DNA from: Myroides oncorhynchi
GTDB lineage: Bacteria; Bacteroidota; Bacteroidia; Flavobacteriales; Flavobacteriaceae
Length of the DNA: 64,000 nucleotides
Assembly (NCBI RefSeq): GCF_020905415.1
Contig: NZ_JAJJMP010000001.1
Coordinates: 3,855,501 to 3,919,500, forward strand
Direction: 5' to 3'
Shown here: piece after piece, positions 53,300-61,549 of the stretch
How positions within the stretch are numbered: the stretch's first letter is position 1
Layout: every line of letters begins with the position of its first letter
Program-made: the position numbers and the translations under genes
The notes under the pieces: generated by a model
Told to the model about the DNA's origin: nothing
The model's input: only the letters and a program-made list of their open reading frames with translations
The model's database searches: none

Positions 53300-53953
53300 A
53301 TTACAGCTCAAATAAAAGATGGAATTCTTAGTCCACCTATCGAAAAAGTAGGTACTGTAGTAGGAGTACAATGGATAGATAAAAAAATCTTGCGCTCTCT
53401 ACCAACGTCAAATGGCAAACCTGCATCAGAAAAACAGCTACTACAAAGAGCTAAACTCACTTTAGTATCGCGTTTCTTAAAAACACTAAAACCATTTATT
53501 AATAGTCACATTTCCCCTATTCAAGGAAAAAAGAGTATGCCTACAGGGACGGATCAGGCTAGTTCTATATTATTAAAACAAGGTTTAGAGGTCATAGATA
53601 ATACCCCTTATCTTCTTCTTAATAAGGTAACCGTGGCTTTAGGAATATTACCTGTTACTCACTTTAAAGAGATAAAACTGACAGAGGATAAGCAAGTATA
53701 TCTACAATGGGAAGACAATAGTCACAATAGCTTAACAAACGCAAATGACCTATTATCTGTTGTCTTTTTTCACAATCAAAAGAATGCATTTCACATCGTT
53801 GAAAATATTGGTCAGCGTGAAGACGAACAAGGAATTGTCTCTCTTCCTAAAGATTAGGGGGCTGGTATTGTACATCTTTGGACGGTATGGACGAACTTAG
53901 ATAAGCCGCTTAATAGTACTAGTATATACCACAGGGCAATTTACCTAGATTAA
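53300..53953 (+). pseudogene. DUF6266-like gene without a start codon and with an internal TAG
   Basis: The open frame starts after a TAG at 53297 with ATT ACA GCT CAA, so no ATG, GTG or TTG stands at the family N-terminus (AQIKDGILSPPIEKVGTVVG). The family core follows: VGVQWIDKKILRSLP, KPASEKQLLQRAKLTLVSRF and the later LLSVVFFHNQKN. A TAG occurs at 53855-53857; the same frame continues (GAGIVHLWTVWTNLDKPLNS) to a TAA at 53951-53953, for about 217 codons, the usual DUF6266 length. A TTG at 53390 could start only a truncated product. DUF6266 has no known function. Confidence 0.8.
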
Positions 53954-53986
53954 GAATTGTTATAAATACCCTAAGGAGAGATGATA

Positions 53987-54013
53987 AAAAAGGGAGCCAA
54001 TCACTTGACTCCC
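53987..54013 (-). terminator. Terminator of bshA
   Basis: AAAAGGGAG near 53988 pairs with CTCCCTTTT (54009-54017 region) with an extended, imperfect upper stem (CCAA against TTGA); on the minus strand a T-run follows, 20 bp after the bshA stop. Coordinates are approximate by a few bases. Confidence 0.65.
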
Positions 54014-54032
54014 TTTTACTATTTATAATACT

Positions 54033-55160
54033 TTACTTCTTCGCAATCGCTGCGTTGTAAATCTCTTCATATAATGGCAATACCTTATCGATACTAAACT
54101 TCTTCGCTACTTCACGTGCACGTTGTTTAAACCCACATAATGTATCGTGATCTTTTAATATTTTTAGTGAGTTAGCGACCATATCTTCGACATCCCCTAC
54201 ATCACTTAAATACCCTGAGATACCTGGTTCGTTCACTTCTGGAAGTCCCCCTGTATTACTTGAGATAACAGGTACACCCATCGCCATTGCTTCTAGTGCA
54301 GCAAGACCGAAACTCTCTGTCTCAGATGGTAATAAGAACAAGTCAGAATAAGATAAGATATGCTCTATTTCGTTACTGTTGCCAAAGAAGATAATCTTAT
54401 CATAAATACCTAATTCTAAGGCTTGACGCTCTGCACGCTCTTTCTCAGGACCATCCCCTACTAACATTAGTTTGGCAGGTCTTTCTTTCTGAATACCGTA
54501 GAATATAGAGACTACATCTTCTATGCGCTTTACTTTTCTAAAGTTACTGATATGCGTGATAATGACTTCGTCTTTTCCTGCCATTGCACTGCGTTTACAT
54601 GGAGTATCATCACAGTCCATCTCTTTCACTTCAATAAAGTTAGGAATCACATGTATCTCTTTCTCTGTACCAAACAAACAATGTGTAGACTGCTTTAATG
54701 ACTCAGATACAGAAGTAACATAGTCTGAATTATTGATACTAAAACTCACAGCTGACTTGTAGTTAGGATGATTCCCTACTAACGTAATATCCGTTCCGTG
54801 TAGTGTTGTAATCATTGGCAAGTTGATACCTTGTTCTTTCAACATTTGCTTTGCCATATACCCTGCATAAGCGTGAGGAATAGCATAATGTACGTGAAGT
54901 ACATCTATCTTAAATAATTTAACCATATCTACTAACTTACTTGACAAGGCAAGTTCATAAGGCTGATAATGGAATAATGGGTACTCGGGTACATTTACTT
55001 CGTGATAGTATATATTAGGGTTTAGCAGAGCTAAACGTACAGGTTGACTATAAGTAATAAAATGCACCTCGTGATTTCTTTTTGCTAATTCTAATCCTAA
55101 TTCAGTGGCTACTACACCACTACCTCCAAAGGTAGGATAGCATACGATGGCTATTTTCAT
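54033..55160 (-). CDS. bshA: N-acetyl-alpha-D-glucosaminyl L-malate synthase (bacillithiol synthesis)
   Basis: A 375-residue GT4 glycosyltransferase joining UDP-GlcNAc and L-malate, the first step of bacillithiol formation. MKIAIVCYPTFGGSGVVATELGLELAKRNHEVHFITYSQPVR (N-terminal GGSG loop and BshA-type HFITYSQP), HVHYAIPHAYAGYMAKQML, TTLHGTDITLVGNHPNY, VISVSESL-like YVTSVSESLKQST, and the C-terminal ETESFGLAALEAMAMGVPVISSNTGGLPEV (nucleotide-sugar site) all fit BshA. Bacillithiol is known in Bacteroidota. bshB and bshC are not in the window. Single gene. Confidence 0.95.
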   Translation of the reverse strand: MKIAIVCYPTFGGSGVVATELGLELAKRNHEVHFITYSQPVRLALLNPNIYYHEVNVPEYPLFHYQPYELALSSKLVDMVKLFKIDVLHVHYAIPHAYAGYMAKQMLKEQGINLPMITTLHGTDITLVGNHPNYKSAVSFSINNSDYVTSVSESLKQSTHCLFGTEKEIHVIPNFIEVKEMDCDDTPCKRSAMAGKDEVIITHISNFRKVKRIEDVVSIFYGIQKERPAKLMLVGDGPEKERAERQALELGIYDKIIFFGNSNEIEHILSYSDLFLLPSETESFGLAALEAMAMGVPVISSNTGGLPEVNEPGISGYLSDVGDVEDMVANSLKILKDHDTLCGFKQRAREVAKKFSIDKVLPLYEEIYNAAIAKK

Positions 55161-55303
55161 ATTGTATATAACTGCTTATTTTGAATTGTTAAATATAATT
55201 CTAATATTTCTAACACAAATAATTTTTAACGTTTTGATATATACCGAAAGATGTTGTTTATCATATTTCATTTATATTTGTTTCACACGAAAAATATGGA
55301 AAA

Positions 55304-55948
55304 ATGACTGTAGAAGAATACAAACAAAATTATAATGAAGAAGATCCTGTGGGATGGGACGCTATCTCTGATCACTTAGAAAAACTATACGGAGAACAAC
55401 AGCCTGAGCATTTCGGTAATGCTATTCCTTATTCTTTAGGAGGAGAGAATCCATTAGACGGGCTGAGTGTATATAAAAGCGAGAAACAGACTGACCACTT
55501 TCATATTACTACTTTTGGTTTCTCTGATTTGTATTACAACGAAGAAGGAGTAAACAATAATTACAGTGGATATGGTTTTGAGATGACAATGCGTTTAAAG
55601 AGGCAAGGTGATGAAAATATCCATTGGGCAATGAACCTAATGAACAACTTAGCGAAATATGTATTCAACTCAGGTAAGTGGTTTGAAGAGTTTCACTTTA
55701 TTCCGGTTAATGGCCCTATTCGATTAGACTATGATACCGATTTAGTAGCTATCGCTTTTGTAAGAGATCCAGAATTAGGCTCTTTAGATACTCCTAATGG
55801 ACGTGTTGATTTCTTACAAATGGTGGGAATTACACAGAAAGAATTAGATATCTTATTAGAGAATCCTATGACTACAGAGACAGAAAAGTTAATCGAACAG
55901 TTGCGTCAAGATAATCCTTTGTTGATTACAGATCTTGATAGGAAATAG
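55304..55948 (+). CDS. Suppressor-of-fused (SUFU) domain protein
   Basis: A 214-residue cytoplasmic protein. GWDAISDHLEKLYGEQQPEHFG (about 18-39), HFHITTFGFSDLYYNEEG, GYGFEMTMRLKR and HWAMNLMNNLAKYVFNSGKWF (about 107-127), plus DLVAIAFVRDPELGSLDTPNGRVDFLQMVGITQKELD are the standard bacterial SUFU signatures. In bacteria such proteins are often immunity partners of polymorphic toxins; here no toxin gene is adjacent, so it may be an orphan immunity protein or have another role. The start ATG at 55304 is preceded by AT-rich DNA. Confidence 0.9.
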   Translation: MTVEEYKQNYNEEDPVGWDAISDHLEKLYGEQQPEHFGNAIPYSLGGENPLDGLSVYKSEKQTDHFHITTFGFSDLYYNEEGVNNNYSGYGFEMTMRLKRQGDENIHWAMNLMNNLAKYVFNSGKWFEEFHFIPVNGPIRLDYDTDLVAIAFVRDPELGSLDTPNGRVDFLQMVGITQKELDILLENPMTTETEKLIEQLRQDNPLLITDLDRK

Positions 55949-55949
55949 T

Positions 55950-56060
55950 TTTGGGGGTTGTGATGTCGTGGAGGTGTGATGGTGTGATCACACAGATTGC
56001 AAATCTGCGCGAGCGTGATGTTGCAATATATCAACAAAGAAGTAGTTTGTTTAAGCATTA
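55950..56060. repeat. Short repeat block with GATTGCAAATC palindrome
   Basis: GGGGTTGTGATGTCGTGGAG, GTGTGATGGTGTGATCACAC and CAGATT-GCA-AATCTG (a perfect 6-bp hairpin near 55990-56005) followed by CGCGAGCGTGATGTTGC. The TGTGATG units recall the tandem array at 18519, and the CAGATT motif that at 11.6 kb. This block gives a false N-terminal extension to the next gene. Confidence 0.6.
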
Positions 56061-56061
56061 T

Positions 56062-56571
56062 ATGAAAAAAAGTGAAATAATTAATATGCCCGAATACTTT
56101 GACAAGTACATAAACTTAGTTGAAGACATTGATTTATTTGAAGCATTTGACGCAAGTTTAAAACAACTAGAATCTGTCAATTACTCATTGCTAAACAACA
56201 TTGGGTTAAAAACATATGCTCCTAATAAATGGACAATTAATGAAGTATTTCAGCATATTGCAGACATAGAAAGAATACTATGTTCTGGTACACTTCAATT
56301 CGTAAAAGGTAATGAAAACTATGTAATATCATTCGATGAACAACTTATAGCTAGTCATTCTAAAGCTAACAATAGGTCTTTAGAACAAATTATAAAAGAG
56401 CTAATAGTTGTTAGAAAAGCAACTATAGCTCTTTTTAATACATTTGATCAATATGATTTTAGAAAATCAGGTATTAATTGGAAACATAGAATATCTGTAG
56501 AAGCAATGGGATTCAATATGATAGGTCATCAGATTCATCATATAAACTTTATCCATTCACATTATTTTTAG
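56062..56571 (+). CDS. DinB-family protein
   Basis: A 169-residue protein from the ATG at 56062 (the upstream TTG at 55951 reads through repeat DNA and is not a real start; a further ATG lies at the codon for MPEYFDKY). The DinB pattern: WTINEVFQHIADIERILCSG (first His of the metal triad), a central helix with NNRSLEQIIKELIVVRKATI and the final GHQIHHINFIHSHYF with the second and third His positions. The fold is a four-helix metal-binding bundle, often a thiol transferase or detoxification enzyme. A second DinB-like gene is at 5205. Confidence 0.8.
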   Translation: MKKSEIINMPEYFDKYINLVEDIDLFEAFDASLKQLESVNYSLLNNIGLKTYAPNKWTINEVFQHIADIERILCSGTLQFVKGNENYVISFDEQLIASHSKANNRSLEQIIKELIVVRKATIALFNTFDQYDFRKSGINWKHRISVEAMGFNMIGHQIHHINFIHSHYF

Positions 56572-56871
56572 TCACACTAACCTGCTGTGAAAAGTCCCTG
56601 TGTATGAGGTCTCTCGACTTCATGCAAATACTTGCAAACTATATCACATCCACTTTACCTTATAACTTCGTAAGAATAGGAGGCTTTTAAACGCAAGGCT
56701 AAAACCGTGGACTGAAACCATCAAATTATCGATATTCTATTTACCTCAAAGTCAAGAGACTTTGCAGTTTAGTTATATTTAATAGCCCACATTCACTTTA
56801 TCACTTCGTAAGATTAATAGCCTTTTAAACGCAAGGCTAAAACCGTCAACTGTTAACCATATACCGTTAAC
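56572..56871. repeat. Palindromes and a 44-bp direct repeat
   Basis: TGAGGTC-TCTC-GACTTCA (56605-56622) and CAAAGTC-AAGA-GACTTTG (56747-56764) belong to the GAAGTC/GACTTC hairpin family. ACTTCGTAAGA...CTTTTAAACGCAAGGCTAAAA occurs at 56665-56708 and again at 56803-56846, offset 138 bp. No gene. Confidence 0.75.
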
Positions 56872-57264
56872 CTATAAAACCCAACGCTCTACTAAGTGAT
56901 ACCACATTGCTTTACCATCTTTTAAAGTAAATATAGCAGAAGATTGTCTTTCTGTTCTTACATCATCAGTCTGTTGTATTTCTATATACTCCACTATGAT
57001 GTGCCCGAAAGTAGCGTATCCTGCTATATCTTTAACCTCTATTTGTCTTGTTGGAAAGATTCCATAAGCAGTGGTTAGCCATTGCGTAAACGTATCATAC
57101 CCCATACTTTTACCATCGCCATTCGTCATTATAAATGATGGATCAAATGTACTTAATATAGCCTTATATACTGACTCCTTATCTGTAGCAATCCCATTAA
57201 ACCAAGTCTGTATATTGACGTGAAAGTCGATTACCTGTTGTTTTCCTAATTCTAAATTATTCAT
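56872..57264 (-). CDS. NTF2-like (SnoaL-type) protein
   Basis: A 130-residue single-domain protein with the NTF2/SnoaL fold: helix VIDFHVNIQTWFNGIATDKESVYKAILSTFDPSFIMTNGDGKSMGYDTFTQWLTTAYGIF (about 10-70), then strands RQIEVKDIAGYATFGHIIVEYIEIQQTD and QSSAIFTLKDGKAMWYHLVERWVL. Such small proteins are dehydratase- or isomerase-like or ligand-binding with varied roles. It starts 5 bp downstream of the MFS exporter stop, so they form an operon, controlled probably by the divergent AraC regulator. Confidence 0.82.
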   Translation of the reverse strand: MNNLELGKQQVIDFHVNIQTWFNGIATDKESVYKAILSTFDPSFIMTNGDGKSMGYDTFTQWLTTAYGIFPTRQIEVKDIAGYATFGHIIVEYIEIQQTDDVRTERQSSAIFTLKDGKAMWYHLVERWVL

Positions 57265-57269
57265 ATTGT

Positions 57270-58640
57270 TTATTTTTGTTTATTGATTTGAGCATAAAAA
57301 CCTATGCTTATTAATTGTACTAATCCTATTACGGATATTGCAATAGCAAATGCTGTAGGGTACCCTACTACTCCGCTTAAACTAAAGAATATTGTCCCTA
57401 TAATAGCACCTCCTAACACACTCCCTACTTGAATAGTAGTACTCACGATACCTGATGCCTGCCCTACTTGCTCTACTACTATACTACGTATACTCTCTTT
57501 CATCATCACAGGCATTAGTATACCATGTCCCAACCCTGCGGATAAAAACATAATGTGCATCATTACATTAGGTTCGCTATACAGACTAAATAGTCCCCCT
57601 AAAGTTACAAAAGAGATTAGCAATAACCCCAAACCTAATTTCACCCAAAAGGCAGTTGACTTCTCTATCCTTGCAAATAATACAGGTCCTAAGAAAAACC
57701 CAATACCATAAGGCAAGATAGCGATTCCTACAGTTAGCACTTCCCAGCCAAGGTGAGACTGAAGGTAATAAGGATAACAGATAAATAGCCCTGCTGTAAA
57801 GTTGTAAAACAAGATAATCGGCAAGTTATAAGCAAAGCTTTTGTTTTGAAACAATGCAATAGATAAGAGTACTGATTTGCTTTGTTTTTCTCTATACTGT
57901 TCATACTTGACAAATAAAGTTACCAAGACTAAACTCAAAGCGACAAGTGCGAATATCCACCACGCCCAATCATACGTTCTACCGTAAATAAGTGGCGTAA
58001 TAAAACAAAGCAATGCACTGATCACAAGGATTACTCCTATATAGTCAAGTTTTTGTTGCTGTACTTGTTCTTTCTCCATATTCGCATAAATACCATATAA
58101 ACACACAGCTGCTACAGGCACGTTAACCAAGAAGATTATCTCCCAAGTCAACCCCCACAAGTGTATATTTAGTAGCACTCCACCTAATAGCTGTCCTACT
58201 ATAGCCGCTAAGCCAAATACAGAGCCAAAGACCCCCAATGCCTTCGCTCGTTCTGACTCATCAAAGAGGATGCGGATAGAGGCTAATACTTGTGGTGCAA
58301 GTAACGAAGCTCCTACTCCCTGTAAGAAACGAGAAAAGATCAGCCAACCAATCATTGGTGAGAAAGCACACGCTAACGAAGACAATAAGAAGATCCACAG
58401 TCCTGTTGTAAACACAGTACGCCTTCCATACATATCACCTAATTTTCCACTGCACACTACTAAGGCAGCATAAGTTAATCCGTAGATAGCGATAACCATC
58501 TGTAACTGATTTTCTGTAGCGTGAAACGATGCCTTAATAGCAGGTAGCGCCATATTGACAATAAAGTAATCTAATGGAGATAAAAAAGCTCCAATAACTA
58601 AATAGCGGAGTATACCCCATCTATTCTTATATTCGTTCAT
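57270..58640 (-). CDS. MFS drug-type exporter, DHA2-like
   Basis: A 456-residue transporter from the ATG at 58640 (the frame extends to 58796, across the regulatory region and into the divergent gene, so that start is wrong). VIGAFLSPLDYFIVNMALPAIKASF (about 14-38), GKLGDMYGRRTVF (motif A), FSRFLQGVGASLLAPQVLASI (motif B) and GQLLGGVLL (motif C) mark it as a 14-TM MFS exporter. It would expel a toxic or signalling compound. It is divergent from an araC-type gene (58722) and in an operon with an NTF2-like protein. Confidence 0.88.
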   Translation of the reverse strand: MNEYKNRWGILRYLVIGAFLSPLDYFIVNMALPAIKASFHATENQLQMVIAIYGLTYAALVVCSGKLGDMYGRRTVFTTGLWIFLLSSLACAFSPMIGWLIFSRFLQGVGASLLAPQVLASIRILFDESERAKALGVFGSVFGLAAIVGQLLGGVLLNIHLWGLTWEIIFLVNVPVAAVCLYGIYANMEKEQVQQQKLDYIGVILVISALLCFITPLIYGRTYDWAWWIFALVALSLVLVTLFVKYEQYREKQSKSVLLSIALFQNKSFAYNLPIILFYNFTAGLFICYPYYLQSHLGWEVLTVGIAILPYGIGFFLGPVLFARIEKSTAFWVKLGLGLLLISFVTLGGLFSLYSEPNVMMHIMFLSAGLGHGILMPVMMKESIRSIVVEQVGQASGIVSTTIQVGSVLGGAIIGTIFFSLSGVVGYPTAFAIAISVIGLVQLISIGFYAQINKQK

Positions 58641-58654
58641 ATATTTATTTTTTA

Positions 58655-58699
58655 TTACTTTGCAAAGTAAACACCCTAAGTACAAATAATCTTGTACTT
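58655..58699. promoter_or_regulatory. Operator-like palindromes between exporter and araC-type gene
   Basis: TTACTTTGCAAAGTAA (58655-58670) is a perfect 16-bp palindrome. AAGTACAA (58678-58685) and TTGTACTT (58692-58699) form a perfect 8-bp inverted repeat with a 6-base spacer. Both lie in the 81 bp between the divergent starts at 58640 and 58722, good candidates for regulator binding. Confidence 0.6.
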
Positions 58700-58721
58700 T
58701 AAAAGGTTTTATAAGTATGCT

Positions 58722-59576
58722 ATGGTACGTAAGAATTTGTTTGAACCGATTGTTGTGAAAGAGATTGAGCTTAAAGACGAAGTTTTTGAAGTACAACCTA
58801 CAGCACAGTTAACGCTTATCTATGTACACGAGGGAAAAGGATCAAGTGTGTATGATACACAGGAAGTCCCTTTTAAAAAGGGGAAGTTGTTTGTGATACC
58901 CTTTGATACCAAGTATACGTTTAAGAGCAAGTCTTGTTCCTTACTCCTAATTGAGTGTCCCCCCTCGTTTATAACACAGATCCGCACAGAAGCAGATCGT
59001 ATAGAGACTTGTGACAACATCAACAAGCTTACGTTTATCACCCATAACTATCACTCAAAGGCAGGATGTGTGTTTAGAGATAAGGCTGATGAGTTATTCG
59101 CTTCTACACTGCTACATAGTATAAAAAAAGAATATCAGACTAACACACAAGATTACTTAATCATCAGACAGTGTGTCTCTATCTTACTAAATCTAGTAGC
59201 GAGAAACCTCATACAAAGTGATCACAAGCAAGTAGCGGATAACAGCACGGCACAAGATGTAATGAAGATTATTACCTATATACAACAGCATATCGGCGAT
59301 AAACAATCACTCTCTATTGATGCCTTAGCTACGGCATTTGGGATTTCTAAAAACTATTTTGGAGAATACTTTAAAAAGCAAGTGGGTGTCTCTCTGCAAG
59401 ATTACATCTTAGACTATAAACTAAAGTTAGTAGAGACAAGGTTAAAATACAGTACTATGCGACTGAAAGAGATAGCGTTCGAACTTGACTTTAATGATGA
59501 GAGTCACCTGTCTAAGTTGTTTAAAAAGCACAAGCTGATGACACCTTCGCAGTATAGGGAGAAGTTTAGGGTTTAA
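58722..59576 (+). CDS. AraC-family transcriptional regulator
   Basis: A 284-residue regulator from the ATG at 58722 (a TTG at 58692 lies inside the palindromic region and is unlikely). The cupin-like N-terminal domain (AQLTLIYVHEGKGSSVYDTQEVPFKKGKLFVIP) is followed by the double HTH: LSIDALATAFGISKNYFGEYFKKQVGVSLQDYI and MRLKEIAFELDFNDESHLSKLFKKHKLMTPSQYR. It is divergent from the exporter/NTF2 operon and probably controls it in response to a ligand of the pump. Confidence 0.92.
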   Translation: MVRKNLFEPIVVKEIELKDEVFEVQPTAQLTLIYVHEGKGSSVYDTQEVPFKKGKLFVIPFDTKYTFKSKSCSLLLIECPPSFITQIRTEADRIETCDNINKLTFITHNYHSKAGCVFRDKADELFASTLLHSIKKEYQTNTQDYLIIRQCVSILLNLVARNLIQSDHKQVADNSTAQDVMKIITYIQQHIGDKQSLSIDALATAFGISKNYFGEYFKKQVGVSLQDYILDYKLKLVETRLKYSTMRLKEIAFELDFNDESHLSKLFKKHKLMTPSQYREKFRV

Positions 59577-59700
59577 GTAATACAGCGGGTCGTCATCAAT
59601 AGATTGTCAATCATCATATAAATAAGCTAAAATATGTTAGGAAACTCAAATTGAGAAAAGGAAATGTTATTTTCGTCCGCGAAATAATAAACGACAGCAA

Positions 59701-60093
59701 ATGAGTACAAAAATACAACGACTTAACCCTAGTACATTAGCCGCTCCTGTAGGAAGATATTCTCACGTAACAGTAGTACCTAAAGGTGCTAATCTATATA
59801 CATTCTCTGGTCAGATAGGCACAGATGCTATGGGTAATATCCCTGAAACTTTTAATGCGCAAGTGCAAAATACTTTTATGAATATCATCCAAGTATTAGC
59901 TAGTCAAAAGCTACATGCAGAAGATGTAATCAAAGTAAACATCTGGGCAACTAAAGAAATTGATTGGGACTTCTTCTATGAGGTATGGGATAATACATTC
60001 GGTACAGAGTATCCATCTATGACGGTAGGTTATATCACTGCATTAGGATTTCCGGAGATTCACTTAGAAATAGAAATATGGGCTGCTAAATAA
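59701..60093 (+). CDS. RidA-family protein
   Basis: A 130-residue protein of the RidA/YjgF/YER057c family. LAAPVGRYSHVTVVPKGANLYTFSGQIG (about 14-41), ETFNAQVQNTFMNIIQVLASQKLHAEDVIKVNIWATKEIDWDFF (about 49-92) and YPSMTVGYITALGFPEIHLEIEIWAAK are typical; the catalytic Arg of the deaminase subgroup (usually in a R-V-E motif near the C-terminus) appears absent here (PEIHLEIEIW), so it may not be a classic enamine deaminase. Single gene with its own terminator. Confidence 0.87.
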   Translation: MSTKIQRLNPSTLAAPVGRYSHVTVVPKGANLYTFSGQIGTDAMGNIPETFNAQVQNTFMNIIQVLASQKLHAEDVIKVNIWATKEIDWDFFYEVWDNTFGTEYPSMTVGYITALGFPEIHLEIEIWAAK

Positions 60094-60124
60094 GCCAATA
60101 CACAGCCCCTTAATAAATAATTAG

Positions 60125-60150
60125 AGAGTTGCCAGAGTGCAACTCTTTTT
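60125..60150 (+). terminator. Terminator of the RidA gene
   Basis: AGAGTTGC (60125-60132), loop CAGAGT, GCAACTCT (60139-60146), then T to about 60152. Confidence 0.9.
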
Positions 60151-60329
60151 TTATACTAATCACTCCCTTATTTAGAATTAACTCAACCACCTCATCTTAT
60201 TTAACAATTAATTATCAGTTAGTTATAAAAATATTCTCAAAATAAGAAGGTTTGTACTTAGAATCATTATAAATAATTATATATTTGCCCTACCTAATTA
60301 AACTTAACTAATCTAAATAACGAAATATA

Positions 60330-61538
60330 ATGAATGCTGATAAGCCCAAAAAAAGTAAGGGAGTTTTTAAAAAGTATATGCTTAAAATTCACTTATGGCT
60401 AGGACTATTGTCAGGAATAATTGTACTAATCGTATCCTTATCAGGTGCTGTATTTGTCTTCAATGAAGATATCTCAGCCTACCTTAATAAAGAGCAGATT
60501 TTTCACGGAGAAACAGATATTGCAAATAAGAAGCCCATTCCTATTAAGGAATTAAAAGATATAGTCAATGCGCAGTTAGTCAATGAAGAAGTACCTGCCG
60601 AAAGCGTTACCATTCCCATAGATCCTAACCGCTCTTACCAATTTGGGCTTGACAAAGTGAGTCGAAATGGGTGGAACTACTTCGACACTTACCTTGTCTT
60701 TAAATCAGTTTACGTTAATCAATATACAGGTGAAATAATAGCTATACGCGACCTTCGAAAGAGTCCGTTCTTCTTTACGATGATCTTACACCGCTCATTA
60801 CTATTAAGTAGTTCAGTAGGAGGAACTATCGTAGGTGTATCTACTATCATATTTGTTGTTATGTTAGTAACGGGTATCATACTATGGTGGCCTAAGAATA
60901 AGAATATGCGTAAGCAACGCTTCTGGTTTAGATGGAAGAAAGTAAAAGGATGGCGTCGTAAGAACTATGATATTCATAATATACTAGGGTTCTACGCTTC
61001 CTTCTTAGCGCTGATAGTTGCTATTACAGGAATTATGTATTCATTCCGCATTACGATGACTTGGGTTTACTTTTTAATAAATGGCTTCTCATCACATTCA
61101 CCTGACTTCAGTCACTTTAAGACAGTAGCTCCTGAATCAATGGAGACTGCTACTACCATAGATCGCATAGCAGAGAAAGTAAAAGAATACTACCCTAACG
61201 CCTTCTCATTTGGTCTTGATTTAGAAGATCACGAAGAAGCGGATCACCACCATGATAACATGAGTATTTGGATTAAAGATCGAGAGTTTACTTATAGTGA
61301 AGGAAACCTAATGATCTTCGATGAGCACTCAGGCGAAGTACTGTTTAATAGACCTCACGAAGAAAGATTATTAGCAGACCGTGCTACTAGTGCTACGTAT
61401 GATTTACACGTAGGTGCTTTCTTTGGAATGACAGGTAAGATACTTGCCTTTATCATGAGTTTATTCTGTGCATCACTTCCTGTCACAGGTTTTATAATCT
61501 ACTGGGGTAGACGAAATAAGAAAAAGACTACGAATTAA
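60330..61538 (+). CDS. PepSY-associated membrane protein
   Basis: A 402-residue inner-membrane protein with four membrane segments (about 20-42: HLWLGLLSGIIVLIVSLSGA; 168-190; 222-244; 370-392) and two PepSY-type periplasmic parts. The first segment HLWLGLLSGIIVLIVSLSGAVFVF and DIHNILGFYASFLALIVAITGIMYSF carry conserved His residues of the PepSY_TM family, some of which bind haem or reduce ferric siderophores. A DHEEADHHHDNM stretch (about 312-323) may bind metal. It lies 11 bp before a TonB-dependent-type receptor gene, so the pair is an operon likely for iron or metal uptake. Confidence 0.85.
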   Translation: MNADKPKKSKGVFKKYMLKIHLWLGLLSGIIVLIVSLSGAVFVFNEDISAYLNKEQIFHGETDIANKKPIPIKELKDIVNAQLVNEEVPAESVTIPIDPNRSYQFGLDKVSRNGWNYFDTYLVFKSVYVNQYTGEIIAIRDLRKSPFFFTMILHRSLLLSSSVGGTIVGVSTIIFVVMLVTGIILWWPKNKNMRKQRFWFRWKKVKGWRRKNYDIHNILGFYASFLALIVAITGIMYSFRITMTWVYFLINGFSSHSPDFSHFKTVAPESMETATTIDRIAEKVKEYYPNAFSFGLDLEDHEEADHHHDNMSIWIKDREFTYSEGNLMIFDEHSGEVLFNRPHEERLLADRATSATYDLHVGAFFGMTGKILAFIMSLFCASLPVTGFIIYWGRRNKKKTTN

Positions 61539-61549
61539 TTTAAACTATA

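Noticed and set aside
53390..53857. Independent 155-residue gene
   Set aside because: It is the middle of a DUF6266-like frame that extends both ways; TTG at 53390 falls inside the conserved region.
55951..56061. N-terminal extension of the DinB-family gene
   Set aside because: Begins with TTG inside repeat DNA; the ATG at 56062 fits the family.
57270..58796. Long start for the MFS exporter at 58796
   Set aside because: It would cover the operators and overlap the divergent araC-type gene; the ATG at 58640 begins the normal MFS N-terminus.
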